Shown: in pieces, positions 24,195-36,097 of the stretch
Layout of the letters: each line of letters opens with the position of its first letter
Position numbering within the stretch: position 1 is the first letter of the stretch
Assembly (NCBI GenBank): GCA_036924285.1
Contig: JAYKYS010000009.1
Location: forward strand, 17,893,501-17,957,500
Origin: Asterella californica
Taxonomy: Eukaryota > Streptophyta > Marchantiopsida > Marchantiales > Aytoniaceae
Reading direction: 5' to 3'
DNA length: 64,000 nucleotides
Translations under genes and position numbers: made by a program
The notes under the pieces: generated by a model
Told to the model about the DNA's origin: nothing
What the model saw: the letters and a program-made list of their open reading frames with translations, nothing else
Database searches by the model: none

Positions 24195-24325
24195 ATCTAC
24201 TGATAGCGGGGTTTAGCCCCGGTATTCTTCCCTTCGAGGTGTTTGTTGCTTGGCCCTTCAGATCCTTCTTTGCCTTGTAAGGCTTGATGAGGTCTTTCCA
24301 TCCGTTTGCTATTCATCGCGTCCGT
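24195..24325 (-). repeat. Conserved short ORF end, copy 1
   Basis: On the minus strand this encodes MNSKRMERPHQALQGKEG, then SEGPSNKHLEG, then NTGAKPRYQ and a TAG stop. The same frame with the same stop occurs at 59,272-59,395 with many base changes. The source protein is not recognised. The coding strand carries a GGGGCTAAACCCCG hairpin-like motif near the stop. Confidence 0.55.
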
Positions 24326-24879
24326 TGTTTCTCTAAAGAGACGTACAAACAACCGAAAAGGAAAATAGAAATGAAACGATAACTCATTCCTTGTTTGACC
24401 GGATGGTAAAATGCGTACTCCCCTACCAGTATTCTGCAGAGATCAGTGCCAATTCCCAGTTCTCGGTGAATGCGGTCACTAGAGGCTTTACGCACCGTCA
24501 AACTGGAGGATCCGAAAGATCAGTAGAGATTCCCAACAGAGATTCCCTACTCCGTAGGATTCGGCAAATGATTATAGCCGGCTCCTCCCACTTAAGTATG
24601 TACACTTTGAACTGCACCGTCAGATTTCAATCCACATAAGATTCATCGATCATGTCATCTGGAATGAATCCGTGATTTCAGGTGCAGTTCAACAACTACT
24701 GCAGTACCTCGACTGTGAACCTCCTTTGGCAGGCACTATGGACATCTGGATTCGCCGCTCGTGTTCTCCATTAACTTGGACAACTTGTACTTTTATCTCA
24801 TTGTCAATAACGTACATTATGTACAAAATTTCGAACGTAGTCTTCTTTCCCTAAAGTACCGTCGATTGAAAAGAACAAA

Positions 24880-26790
24880 ACATGAAAAAGAAGACAGGTA
24901 TTATTTTTATTTATCTTTCAGATAGATCTACATATTTATGTTTTTCATATTCTCGAGTGAAATCTAAGTAGACTAAGCAAAACATATGCACGAAGGGCCG
25001 GTAAAGGCTGTGTCATGGAAAAATCATCTCCTCAGTTCCTGGCACGGTGCTTCAACTGTGACTCAAAATAATAAGAGGTACTTTCATTACCCTTAACTTG
25101 ATCACTCCTAATGTTTTTCAGAGCGATAGACACTGACACTTCCCCCTCTATTCTATATAGCCAATGGAATTCGGAGTGGAACACAACATTTTGATGTAGG
25201 AGCGAGTAAAAATACTACATCAGTGGGAGCGGAGTAGAGGAACAAAGTACATTCTGGAGAGATTCCAACATATGCATGTAATATGAACTTTTGGCCCTAG
25301 TGAAGGAAGAGGAGAAGTAAGGAAATAAGCAAGAAATTGCGGATGGGGATTTGCTCAAGTCACGGAAGAAGAGTGAGACTTGGTACTAAATGAGAAAAAT
25401 CTCTTTTGCTATGTATTATCCAAAAATGTGTTTGTATTAAAATTATGAAAATTCTAGATAGGATAATATGAAAAATTACTACTCACAGTAATTATTACAT
25501 ATTAACAAAGTGAAAAACAACGAATTATGCGCACATCACCCATAAAGGTAATGCGTAAGAACGCACTTCCAGAATTATAGTCTGGGGATTGTATCATCAA
25601 AATATTATTTTAATCAGAATGTTAATCTCTTACGTAAATATGCATGCTGGACAAACTTCGGGAACTTTTGCTCGTGTAAAGTTATCACAAATATATATAT
25701 TAAATAAAATATATATACTAAGTAAGTATAAATAATTAAAATATTTTATAAAAGTTATCTATTAGCCCATGTCTGAAGACACAGGAAGAATAAAAAATAA
25801 CTCATAAGTCTTGACCCGAGTGCCGCGCTTCAAAAAATATAAGTCTGAGAATCCATACTCATTAATACACTAATATACACTGAAGTTAATTTAATATTTA
25901 ACCCTTCTTGCCGGAAAAAATAGGTATCAAATTAAACGATGGAGGAGGTGAATAATATGCAGGTGCTTTCTTACTTAACACTTCCCGCAAGAAGAGTTAA
26001 GTAATAAATTAATTAACGTACACGCTACCCGTTATGAGAAGGGAGATGCCAATCAATCTCTTCCCGTCTCCTAAGTTGAGTTGTAGCGTTAAAGGTTCTG
26101 TAATAAGTTCGGTGATTTATGCAAGATAACACTTTAAGTTCCAGCGCAACAACCTTGTTACTTAATGTAATCAGCCCAAAAAATACACTCTTGATACATC
26201 ATTGTGCGCGTTAATGGTAAGAACATACAAAAGTCATGAGAAAAACAATGCAACTTTCACATCCAATGAAAACCAACAAAATTTTATTTCACATCGAATA
26301 TGCATCCCACATGCCCTGGGGAAGGTGGATGGAGAAAAGAACAAGCGTGATAACGGGGATAAAATTATGAGCAAAGAATATAAGCAAAGAATGCAGAATC
26401 ATCCCTTTAAAGGACAAGTGTGATCACAGGGACAAATTTATGAAAATGGATTGGCAGTTAACTCTTCTTATAGTGGCTGGAAAAGAATAATATAAAATTG
26501 ATGTCACCACTAGCTTTTGAAAAGTTCGAGAAAATACATATAAAACGCTCGTCTCCTACCTCTATACTTTTTAAGTTTTGCCATTATAAGGGTCCAAGTG
26601 ATCTGTGTCCACTTCTAGTAATATAAAATATTGTCATTATGTCATGGACCTTACTTTTATATTTTAATGACATGGACCGCAATGTGCCAAAAGCTTAATT
26701 GCAGATCGGCTAAACAATTGAATAACTGAATTTATAAACCCATAATTATATCTTATTAACTTGGTTACACATGACCGTTCTGATCTAAAA
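24880..26790. other. AT-rich intergenic; foldback at 25,884-26,018
   Basis: No gene is seen. Imperfect inverted repeats TTAATTTAATATTTAACCC and CAAGAAGAGTTAAG...TTAATTAAC bracket about 135 bp at 25,884-26,018. A shorter relative, with the arm TTAATTTAGTACCTAACC, forms a perfect hairpin at 51,513-51,562. They may be members of one MITE-like family. Confidence 0.4.
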
Positions 26791-26794
26791 CCTA

Positions 26795-27396
26795 TAAGCA
26801 AATAAAGTAAAATCCTCTCTTTTGAGTATAAACGCACTGTTTCTAGACAAACAGAAACATATTTTTGACATGTCAATTTATTACCAGACCCCTCCAACAA
26901 GAAGGGTTTAGTCATAAATGAAAAATGCATTAATACCTGAGTATATCACATACATTTGGGATTCAAGTTATGTATTTCATCAAGTTCATGGAGTAACTAT
27001 TTGGTTCTCTCCTAATCTGCAAATGCATGTATAGCTTCTTTGATTGAAGAGATTATAAAAAGAGAGATGATGGAATACCATACAGAATAATCTGATCCCT
27101 GGAAGGGGAAGCAATTGGTGCTTGACTCCTTGCCTACTCATTTTTCACCATGATAGGTGTTCCTACGGAGTACGAGAGTGTTATGCGTTGTTGTAGTGTC
27201 ACATGATACTCCTTTTGCTCATTTAGTATACAAGATATCGTTCCCATAGAGGATTTGCACAAGTAACGCTGCTCTAAGTTCTAAGATCTGTTCAAACACA
27301 CAAACACATGGGTTTTGTCTAGAAATCCCGTCTTCTCACAAAACCACACGTCTTCCAGACCCTCCAAAAGGTGCTCTGGGCCTAAACAAACAACTA
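26795..27396. repeat. Recent ~600 bp direct repeat, copy A
   Basis: This segment matches 31,316-31,916 at about 98% by eye (about a dozen differences). Homology starts at TAAGCAAATAAAG and stops at CAACTA in both copies. It is much younger than the other repeats here. It is probably part of the LTR of the CTTCC-rich family, though the ends do not show TG/CA. Confidence 0.85.
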
Positions 27397-28870
27397 TTCA
27401 CATAGAAGCTCAGGAAGACGCTTCCTGCTTCCAGGTCACTTCTTCCGGTCTTCTCAGTACTGTTTTCCCGAAGCAATTCTCGGCTTCTAAGGGTTCGACT
27501 CGACTTCTCACACCTCCAGAAGACTGCTCCTGCTTCGCAGAAGTCAACTAGCAACGGCTGTTACACCTTACTCTCTCTCTCTCACACACATTCCAACGGT
27601 TTAGATTAATCACAGGGTGTATGCCCCATGTAGCCTTCCCAGGCTTCTGCCTACGGAAACTATCTTCTTGCAGCACTACAACGACATTCATCTTCACTGA
27701 AGCTCAATAGAAGTCTCGGAAGCTCACTAGAAGAAGGTAAGAAGATGGGGAACATGGGGGAAGATGGGAGAAGATGGAGAAGAAAGGAAAATCCAAACGA
27801 GAGAAAAACAAAATGAAAAAGAGAAATTAAGATTCCGACAGGCTTATAGTCCGGATCCTGACTAACAAGGCATCCTTGCTTGTAATCGTTTGGGGAGGAA
27901 GACAACAATGTGCGTACAGTTGCACCGTCTTTTACTTGAGGATGTCGTCTTCTGATGTGAGAAGAATGCTTCTTTCTTCTTCTCTCGCTACTCTGACAAC
28001 TCTGTCTTCTGGGATCGCTTACCCATAAGACCGTCCGTACGTGGATCTGAAGTGCTCCATTGGACGAGCCAAGTTGCGAATCTGCACAACTGCTGACAGT
28101 CACCGCCACTCAAGAAGAACGCTTCCCATGCACAATCGGGAGTGAATTCAAGGAAATCCACCACCCAGAAGACACGAACAAAGCTTCTGCACTCAAATTA
28201 GCAATCCATTCCTCGAGAAGAAGACACATTGGTGTTGGGAAGCTCACTCCCTCTACTTTCTGCTCCTACTCCTCGACACACCAGTCTAGCCAACAGGACT
28301 ACACGAGGATGCGGTTCTCTGCTCCTAAACTGTCCACTACCTCCATCTACATCTTCGAACCACTGCTGGCGATGAGCATGCAGACCCCTCCGGTGTAATC
28401 TCAATCTATTCGTACGTCTCTAACATCGGGTGTAGTGTACACCGTGCGTAATATGTCTCTACTCACAGTGAGACATATGGGTCTCGAAAATCTGCACTAT
28501 GATCCTACTTATGCATCCGCCTTGAGGCGTAGGGGAAGTTCTCCTCCAATCCTCAATTACAACCAGGGAGAGATGGGCGCTGTCAGAAGGCTGCCACCCC
28601 ACATGCAAGCGGTTCCCTTTCCTAATTAACCATCCACCTTACTACTTATGCGCTGCTTACTTTATCACATGGTCACCTATCTAATATTACACTAAACTGC
28701 CACCTCCTAAGATAGCATGTTCGATTCCTACTAAGTTTGGACAAGTCAACTTTTCTTCTGCGCTTTGCTACCTACTCTAATCGCTCGGATGCAATCTCCA
28801 TGGGATCTACTCCTACCTGAATTCCTAACTCGGCTTCTGATAAGTTGGGAAGCCCTGCAATTACCTCGGG
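27397..28870. other. CTTCC/GAAG-rich repeat DNA without a clear ORF
   Basis: The stretch is full of CTTCC, GAAGA and TCTTC words like 31,950-32,130 and 33,850-35,870. Frames are open on both strands only because stop codons are under-represented in such sequence. It probably represents LTR or untranslated parts of the coiled-coil element family. Confidence 0.45.
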
Positions 28871-28879
28871 TGTCACTGA

Positions 28880-29960
28880 GGTGGCTTCTTCCTCAACATT
28901 CGTCGCTGGCTCTGCTGTTGCTTCTGCTTCTGCTTCGGATGACGGAAGCGTCTTCTAGGAAGCTGGGTTGACTTGTGCTTCCTCGCTCTTCTGAGGCACT
29001 AGTTCGACACTAGGAGCCATGGTGACCTCATAAGGGTCCGAGGAAGTCGCTTCCTCCACTCGGAATACCTGGGAAGACAGCTCTTCTTCTTGTCTTCCGG
29101 GGCTTCTTCCGAGGTCTTCTCGGCTTCCAACGCTGTCACTACCAAGTGGACAGCGGGGTTGAACTCCTCCTTCTCCGAGTCTGATCTGGTCGATGGTGCT
29201 GAGGCTTGGGAAGATGCAGTTGCTAGTGGCGAAATCAAGGGAAGATCATAGAGTGTCTTTACTCCCTCTATCTGCCGATCCAAATATCTGAACATGCTCT
29301 CCTTGCACTCTATCAACATCGCTCTAGACTCGTCGTCCCATTCTCTAGCTAAGGTAAGAAGCTTCCTACCCGCGGTGAAGTTAAACTTCGTCCGAAGCGC
29401 TTCCACCGACTGAGCTAGCATTCCCTGTGCACGAGGTTCCGCTGCTTCCCGTTGCGTCTTCTCCGCTGCAGTCTGCGCTTATGCGGCTTACCGCAGTGTC
29501 TTCCACGTCGTCTTCTCCTCTACAAGGGCGGTGATCTTACCCCGCACTCGCAGAACCTCCTGGTCACGTTGATGTAAACGCGCTTGCAACTCATGGTTGC
29601 TCTTCTTCAGCTGCGTTAGCTCCTTGGCAGAAGCGGCTACTTCCGCCTTGTACTTCGCTGCGAGCTTCTCCGTGGTGCGGAGGTTGGCTTCCAGCGCTTC
29701 TACCTTCTTCTGGTCTTGTTCCTGCTGCATCAGGGTGCGCAGACCGAATAGCTGTAGCTGGCTTCTCTTGAGCCTTCGTCATCTTCTCGATCAACTCCAT
29801 AGCGGCTGGATCTTTGAGTGGAAGAAGGCATTGAACTCCTCCAGTCTTCTTCCCGCGGAAGATAGACTCATCTCCACAATCCGATTGGAGGTGTCGACCT
29901 TATCTTCTCGAGGCAAGGATGCCTCTTCCACCACTATGGTCTTCTGTTTCTATGCAAGGT
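28880..29960 (-). pseudogene. Coiled-coil protein of an unclassified retroelement, copy 1
   Basis: Minus-strand frames in order give EEASLPREDKVDTSNRI, RRLEEFNAFFHSKIQP, LEANLRTTEKLAAKYKAEVA, a heptad-rich helix up to LVEEKTTWKTLR, and then a helical C-terminal part with TKFNFTAGRKLL and YLDRQIEGVKTLYDLP. The first half is nearly the same as 32,710-33,020, which shows a repeated family. The middle is a long predicted coiled coil rich in Glu, Lys and Gln. Two frame breaks separate the pieces. I recognise no enzymatic domain. A gag-like structural role is possible. Confidence 0.55.
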
Positions 29961-30969
29961 ATAGAGTTGAGAGTTTTCCTGGGGAAGGACAAAACCTTCT
30001 GGCTGTGATATGATCGTGAAGGTTGTGGGAAGACTATTTGGAAAAGTGTTGGGCTTCAGGTTCTGGTTGTTTACTATCCAGAGGTAGGCTTCAGGTCATA
30101 AGGGGCACTATAAACCTTCACACAGGTCGAATGGATCCTCCAGTATGTTCAGGAAGTGAAAATCAGATCAGACTAACAGTAATAAGGTTCATCAACGAAC
30201 TTTAAGAGTCAAGAATCAGAAACATAAGATGGTTTAGGCTTCAGAACTCCTCCTACATGTAAATGAGGTCCTACTGGATACACATACGAAGTTTCAGCTT
30301 CAGATCAATTCAAATCACTAAGATATGAGTAGAAACTTTCTGAGTAGAGAAATTATGACAATTTCTGGTACCGAGACAGCTGTTTCGACCTAGAACAAAG
30401 AATTGGCTCCATCACTTTGGAAAATTCTTACAGGATTTGCAGTACACAGCTTGCTGAACACTCCTCTGAAGTTGGGCCTCCTGATTCCACACAGAACTCC
30501 AGATCTCGCTCTCTGAAGTTGCTGTTCTAGATTGAGGGCTTTTCAGACCCCCTCTACTTCATCGGTCTCCCTGAATTACTCACTCACTCAATTGACATGA
30601 AAATTTGGAGATAGTCGTAGTCCTGCTGACAGTGAACACAACCACGAAGGTTTGAAGCGATTTCCTCGATTCTCCTGCAATTGACACTCAAAACCCCAAA
30701 ATCAACAAAAGTGATGCAGATTTGGCACAATCCGAACTTCAATTGGGCATAACTCCTTGTTTATTGATCCAAATCGATCAAGAATTTCACTGATAGTGCT
30801 TGGCTCGACGAGCTCTATCTCTCTGTGCTCTCAGATTTCCCAGTACCCTCACCAATTGCTCGAAATCCACTCTAGAGCTCTGTTTCTAAACTTAGAGTTT
30901 TACAAAAGATAAAAATGGACCAATGGGAGTTCATAGCTCCACTTGATTGTCCTTTTGTGCCTTAAACTA

Positions 30970-31315
30970 CCTGGCAACTTATCTACACTCATAGGCTACC
31001 ACGTCAAGCCCCCTAGAGTGCCAGCGTAAAACTTAAACTACTTAAAACGACACGCAGCCCCGAAAAATAACTTAAATCAGCAAGAAAGCGTGCATGGGCG
31101 ACACCCAAATACAACCCATGAGCTTAAACCCTATCAACATGGTAATCAACCTACTAAGACTCAAAATATATAACATCTTCCAAAAATGGACTTCTCTGAG
31201 GTCTTAACTTCACTCAAAACTCACTCAGAAGTGAATCATTTACTATGTGAAATGATTTACATCACGACAACAGAAAGAAGCTACTCTTCTCATCTTCAGG
31301 GGCAGAAGATCTCTC
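30970..31315. other. Intergenic spacer between repeats
   Basis: No ORF or RNA gene is recognised. The sequence from about 30,200 to 31,300 resembles an LTR or untranslated region of a retroelement in texture, but I found no second copy in the window. Confidence 0.3.
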
Positions 31316-31916
31316 TAAGCAAATAAAGTAAAATCCTCTCTTTTGAGTATAAACGCATTGTTTCTAGACAAACAGAAACATATTTTTGACATGTCAATTT
31401 ATTACCAGACCCCTCCAACAAGAAGGGTTTGATCATAAATGAAAAATGCATTAATACTTGAGTATATCACATACATTTGGGATTCAAGTTATGTATCTCA
31501 TCAAGTTCATGGAGTAACTATTTGGTTCTCTCCTAATCTGCAAATGCATGTATAGCTTCTTTGATTGAAGAGATTATAAAAAGAGAGATGATGGAATACC
31601 ATACAGAATAATCTGATCCCTGGAAGGGGAAGCAATTGGTGCTTGACTCCTTGCCTACTCTTTTTCACCATGATAGGTGTTCCTACGGAGTACGAGAGTG
31701 TTATGCGTTGTTGTAGTGTCGGAGGATACTCCTTTTGCTCATTTAGTATACAAGATATCGTTCCCATAGAGGATTTGCACAAGTAACGCTGCTCTAAGTT
31801 CTAAGATCTGTTCAAACACACAAACACACGGGTTTTGCCTAGAAATCCCGTCTTCTCACAGAACCACACGTCTTCGAGACCCTCCAAAAGGTGCTCTGGG
31901 CCTAAACAAACAACTA
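31316..31916. repeat. Recent ~600 bp direct repeat, copy B
   Basis: Partner of 26,795-27,396 in the same orientation, 4.5 kb away. After its end the flank differs (CTAACTAAAATATC against TTCACATAGAAG). Confidence 0.85.
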
Positions 31917-31949
31917 CTAACTAAAATATCACACAACTTCTTACATGGT

Positions 31950-32232
31950 TAAGCTTCCGCGGTTGCCGTCTTCCGAAAGAACGTGTCTTCTGTCTTCCGC
32001 CATCCGTCGGCCTCCACCGTCTTCCATCTTCGGAAGACACAACCGAGAAGATGCTTCTCGAAAGACGGTCGTCTTCCGAAGAAGTCAACTTCTTATTACG
32101 AAACAGATCGTAAGATCATTTTCCTTCTAAGGAAGTCGTAATCTTAAGTAACAAAGCTTCTTCAGTTATACAAACAAGTTATTAGTCTTAAAAATTTCAA
32201 AAATTCGTGAATCCTGTAAATTGTGGGCACCA
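31950..32232 (-). repeat. LTR-terminus-like repeat, copy 1
   Basis: Read on the minus strand it begins TGTGGTGCCCACAATTT (32,232 downward), as does 35,868 downward. Both are followed by an AT-rich stretch and then a block of CTTCC/GAAGA words with GTCTTCCGAAG and CGAGAAGA. A TG start shared by two copies in the same orientation fits the 5' edge of an LTR. Confidence 0.6.
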
Positions 32233-32349
32233 CAGTTGTCGTGTCATGGACAGGCTTGTATGACAAATCAAGGTTTGAGAAGATTTCTCTGCAACTTACT
32301 CAAGTGCAGATTTGAAATCACCATTGCGTAAAGCTCGTTGCGGAGACGA

Positions 32350-32620
32350 AAATTAGTTCTTGGATCGACACCGAGAGGTTGTCAAAATTTCACCAAAATT
32401 TTTATGTAATTTTGGATCGAGACTTGGGTCAAAGTCGGACGTCGTCAACCATGATGAGTTCTTGCCTAGGGTCGGAGAAGTGCACGGGGGCTCGAGCACT
32501 TTACTAACCGAAGGTCAAAAGCACGCGAGGGCTCACGTACTTTAGTCACCGGAGGAGGTTTTGTCTTGAGAAATATGAAGTGAACGAAGGCTCACACACT
32601 TCAGTGAAGGGGCAAATGTT
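32350..32620 (+). repeat. Dispersed repeat with mini-repeats, copy 1
   Basis: GTCGGACGTCGTCAACCATG, then GATGAGTTCTTGC and three variants of GTGCACGRGGGCTC-n-CACTTTA, recur in inverted orientation at 62,860-63,110. Similarity is about 80% by eye. No coding content was recognised. Confidence 0.7.
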
Positions 32621-32709
32621 GGAAAATAAAAAATGCATGAGGGATCGTGTACTTTTATTCTTGAAAGTTGACCGAGATACTCATGAGGTTGTAGTTTCAT
32701 CAGTAATGA

Positions 32710-33860
32710 TCAGTTTGAGGAGCTTTTGATACAATTGTACTTCGCTGCAAGCTTCTCCGTGGTGCGGAGGTTGGCTTCCAACATGTCTATCTTCTTCTCG
32801 ACCTCTTCCTGCTGCATCAGTGTGCGCAGACCGAATCCAGGTCGTAATGACTTCTCTTGAGCCATCGTATGCTTCTCCACCAACTCCATGACTGGTTGGA
32901 TCTCCGAATGGAAGAAGGTGCTGAATTCCTCCAACCTTCTTCTCGCAAAAGACATGTTCATCTCCATCAATCGATTGGAGACGTCATTCTTGTCTTCTAG
33001 AGACAAGGATGCCTCTTCCACCAGTGTAATCTTATGCTTCTATGCGCAGAAGACACTACTCTTCTCATCTTTCGAGGTGGAAGATCTATTCCCACTGCAG
33101 GAGCGGTTCTCTTCGTTGCGCTTCCTCGAGTTGCAGTCAGAATGTCAACCCATACTTCGACTTCTGGAGTCTTCGAAAGACTCTATGTAGTTGCAGAAGC
33201 TGTCTTTTGTGCGATCTTGGTGCTCAACATCTCCTCATGGGAATCCGACTCTGATCCAGAATGAATGATCAGAAAAGAGGCGCTCTTCCTAAGCACACTC
33301 TTAGGCCCCATCTTCCTCGACGGTGATGCGTCTTCTGTACCGCTGGAGTCATCTTCTCGCACCAGAAGCGTCTTCTGATGAGTGTCTGATCTCGTCTGAG
33401 ACACTAAAGTGGGAGGGAGAGTCACGGCCGCTGCTCGATCTTCCTCTCGAGCTCTCTTCCTTCACTTTGCACTCTCTTGTTGGTCCATACCTCGCCAACT
33501 GATCTTCTGTCAGATCCCTCTTGGACACGTACAGATAGCAGAAGAAAGGGGGGAGGTGCCCTCTTGCTGAGATGTCCAAGTACACCAACTCTGCCTGGAT
33601 GTAAGCATGGAAGAAGGCGTCCCAATTGACAGACAGTCCCTCCCAGATGGCTTTCATGAACTCCACGTCCTGATCTCCAATGTATCTCGTCTTCTGCGCC
33701 TTCCCCTTGGGAAAAAGGTGAAGAAACAGCTTCGTCAAAAGACGTTTCAGCGACTCTCGGTAAGCTTCGACCTTCCACCCGTTCCTCTCATGCGTATCTT
33801 CCAAGAAGATGCAAGTCGTGCTTCCAGACACATGTCACTTCTCAGAGATCATCGGTAAGA
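32710..33860 (-). pseudogene. Coiled-coil protein of an unclassified retroelement, copy 2
   Basis: The N-terminal frame at 33,831-33,349 reads LTKLFLHLFPKGKAQKTRYI, DVEFMKAIWEGLSVNWDAFF and HAYIQAELVYLDI, then a Ser/Arg-rich linker. 33,021-32,710 gives NRLMEMNMSFARRRLEEF and LEANLRTTEKLAAKYN, near-identical to copy 1, where it stops. Together with copy 1 the family protein would have a globular N-terminus, a charged linker, a long coiled coil and a helical C-terminus. Several frame breaks are present. Confidence 0.55.
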
Positions 33861-33869
33861 TCTTCTTCT

Positions 33870-35690
33870 CGAGCTCGTACCCTCGGTTCTCGGATTCTGA
33901 CCTGTGAAAGATCTTGCGTCACCACTCCACCGTCCAGGAAGACGGTCTTCCACGAGCGACCTCCTGCCTTCACAGATGGAAACTAGACTGTGAGGGCTCA
34001 ACTCCTCACAGTCTAGCTTCCACTCTCAGAAGACGAATCTAAGCTTCCAGAAGACAACTATTCCGTCTTCCGAGATTCTAACAGTGCTTCTTAAATTCCT
34101 TTTGTCTTCCGAGCTATATCTAAACAGTCCTAACTAAGCAAGGCATCGAATGGATTCCCAAGAAGACAATCCACCTTGCATTTCATCCTACTTTCTAACA
34201 GAAGATACAAGATACGTGAGAAGCATAGTATACGAAAAGATTCAGAAGATGATTGCGGACTCCTGTGTGACCGTGACCTCCAGGAAGACTCCCGAGACAA
34301 CTTCTGATTAACTGACGTACTCAAAAGACTTTCCGCAGCCATGCTTCCCATCATCACTTGTCTTCAGCTTCCTACATGCAATCTAGCCTCACAACAAACA
34401 CGGAACGCTCATACTCAATTCTTCCGACTCCTTACCTCTCATACACGCTCAGAAGGAGCTTACTGCATGACGGGAAGACATGACCCTCGACCATTCTCTC
34501 TAGATTCTGCCAGCAAGGCTTCTCACAACTTTCTTCTAAGTTCGGGAAGAAGAAGGAATAGGCTGCTATGGGTCAGAGAGAAGAGATCCGTAAAGGACCC
34601 TCACGTCTTCTCGCGCATTCTGCCAGCCATTCTAATCTTCTAGTCTCTCTAGGAAGATGTGGATTTGAGAAGACGAGAAGATTAGGAGGCACAGGCCTAG
34701 TTCTCAATTTCCAGCTTCTCGAAACAACAATCAACTCACCAGTTCACTCAGGATTCGTACCAAGCTTCTCTCAACAAAAATTCCGATCAAATCCAATCTT
34801 GATACGAATGCAAACAGTCGTCTTCCGAAGACGTTCAGACATTCAGAAGCGTCTTCCGAAGATGTTCAGATCTTCATAAGCATCTTTTGTCCATGGATTC
34901 GGGAACAGAAGTGTGGTAGGGTAGGAAAATTGATAGTCATGTGATCAAATTTAGGAATGAGAGATGAGGAAGCTCGATTCCAACTTGGGAAAAAGTGGGA
35001 AGATGGTTGTTGAAATTTGGACAGTGCTTTCGCGCCAATTTTCGTAGAAGGAATTTCATGATAGAGAAATCGATCGATGTGCTTCCTGCAAACGAGCGGG
35101 GAAGCGCGAGGGATATCAAATCAGAGGAGAGAAGTGGTGGAAAAGAGGAAAGAACACGGGAAGAACCTCAAGACTGCTTCCGGCTGCTTCTGTTGCACCG
35201 TCAGTCTTCAGCGTGCTTCCGGTCTTCAACTCCATCTCCAATGTGTCACCATGATCCTGCTTCTGTCATTAATCTCGAACTGCGCCCCTTTGCTGCTACA
35301 ATCGATCTTGCTACTGCATCGAAGCTTCTCTCTGATTCCTAATTAACCCTCGATGTTTGCTTCTTGAAACCTCAGGGATTCCTTCAGCTCAAATGTACTC
35401 CTAGCTGGTAAAATCGGCCTCGCTCTCTCTCTTGTCTTAATTCAATCATGAGTGTTCTCAATTTCACTCTCCTTGCTTCCACAACGATGCCCTGATTGCA
35501 ATCGATGCCCAAGACGCAGTCGTCTTTTAGTGTGGGAAGCAGGTGATCGATTTTGTGCTAATGCGCCTCCAGCTCGTGTCTTCCTTGTGTGATTACGGGT
35601 TCGACTACCTTGGCCTACCTACTACTACGGTGGCTATTTGACTGGTATACCTACCCTTCACCTACGTGGTGTACGGTTGGTACCTCCAAA
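33870..35690. other. CTTCC/GAAG-rich repeat DNA, no supported gene
   Basis: This continues the texture of 27,397-28,870, with repeated GTCTTCCGAAG-type words. No frame shows a recognisable domain. It lies between the coiled-coil ORF and the second TGTGGTGCCC terminus, where an LTR plus leader of a minus-strand element would be expected. Confidence 0.4.
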
Positions 35691-35868
35691 GACACAGTCA
35701 TCGTCTTCCGTCTTCCATCTTCCATCTTCCATCTTTTGTCTTCTGGGAGACACGATCGAGAAGACGTCTTCCGGGAAGATGTCTGTCTTCCGACTTCGAA
35801 ATAAGTCGACTTTTCTTTACAAAAAGTCCTTAAAAAAATCTCCAATCTTGCAAATTGTGGGCACCACA
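35690..35868 (-). repeat. LTR-terminus-like repeat, copy 2
   Basis: Partner of 31,950-32,232 in the same orientation. It contains four tandem (C)TTCCATCTTCCATC-type words near 35,710. It abuts the copia RT fragment that begins at 35,878. Confidence 0.6.
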
Positions 35869-35877
35869 TGTTAGAAG

Positions 35878-36097
35878 ATGCATTTTATGGACTTCAAGAA
35901 CGCCTTTCTCAACAGTGATCTTGAGGAGGAGGTCTACATGCAGCAATCTCCAGGTTATGTGGATCCTAAGTTCCTTCTCGAGTATGTAAGTTATAAAAAG
36001 TCCTCTATGGTCTGAAATAGGCACCAAGAGCATGGTATGCAAAGATCAATTCCTACTTGCAGTCTCTTGGTTTCCATCTTTGTAGTTCAGACTCTAC
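35878..36097 (+). pseudogene. Ty1/copia reverse transcriptase, N-terminal part
   Basis: MDFKNAFLNSDLEEEVYMQQ is the classic copia RT motif (DVKNAFLxGDLEEEVYM). It is followed, with one frame change, by LKQAPRAWYAKI-like sequence and SYLQSLGFHLCSSDST. It stops abruptly at 36,097 where gypsy RT begins. The missing downstream part, starting YFSLRIRDRIVVIIIYVDDL, lies reversed at 40,426, which places an inversion breakpoint here. Confidence 0.88.

Noticed and set aside
27660..28109. 149-codon minus frame
   Set aside because: It lies in GAAG-rich repeat DNA where stops are rare, its composition is dominated by Ser/Leu/Pro runs, and there is no domain or paralogue.
29597..30013. 138-codon plus frame opposite the coiled-coil ORF
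   Set aside because: It is antisense to a coding strand whose protein is conserved in a second copy, so it is a shadow frame.
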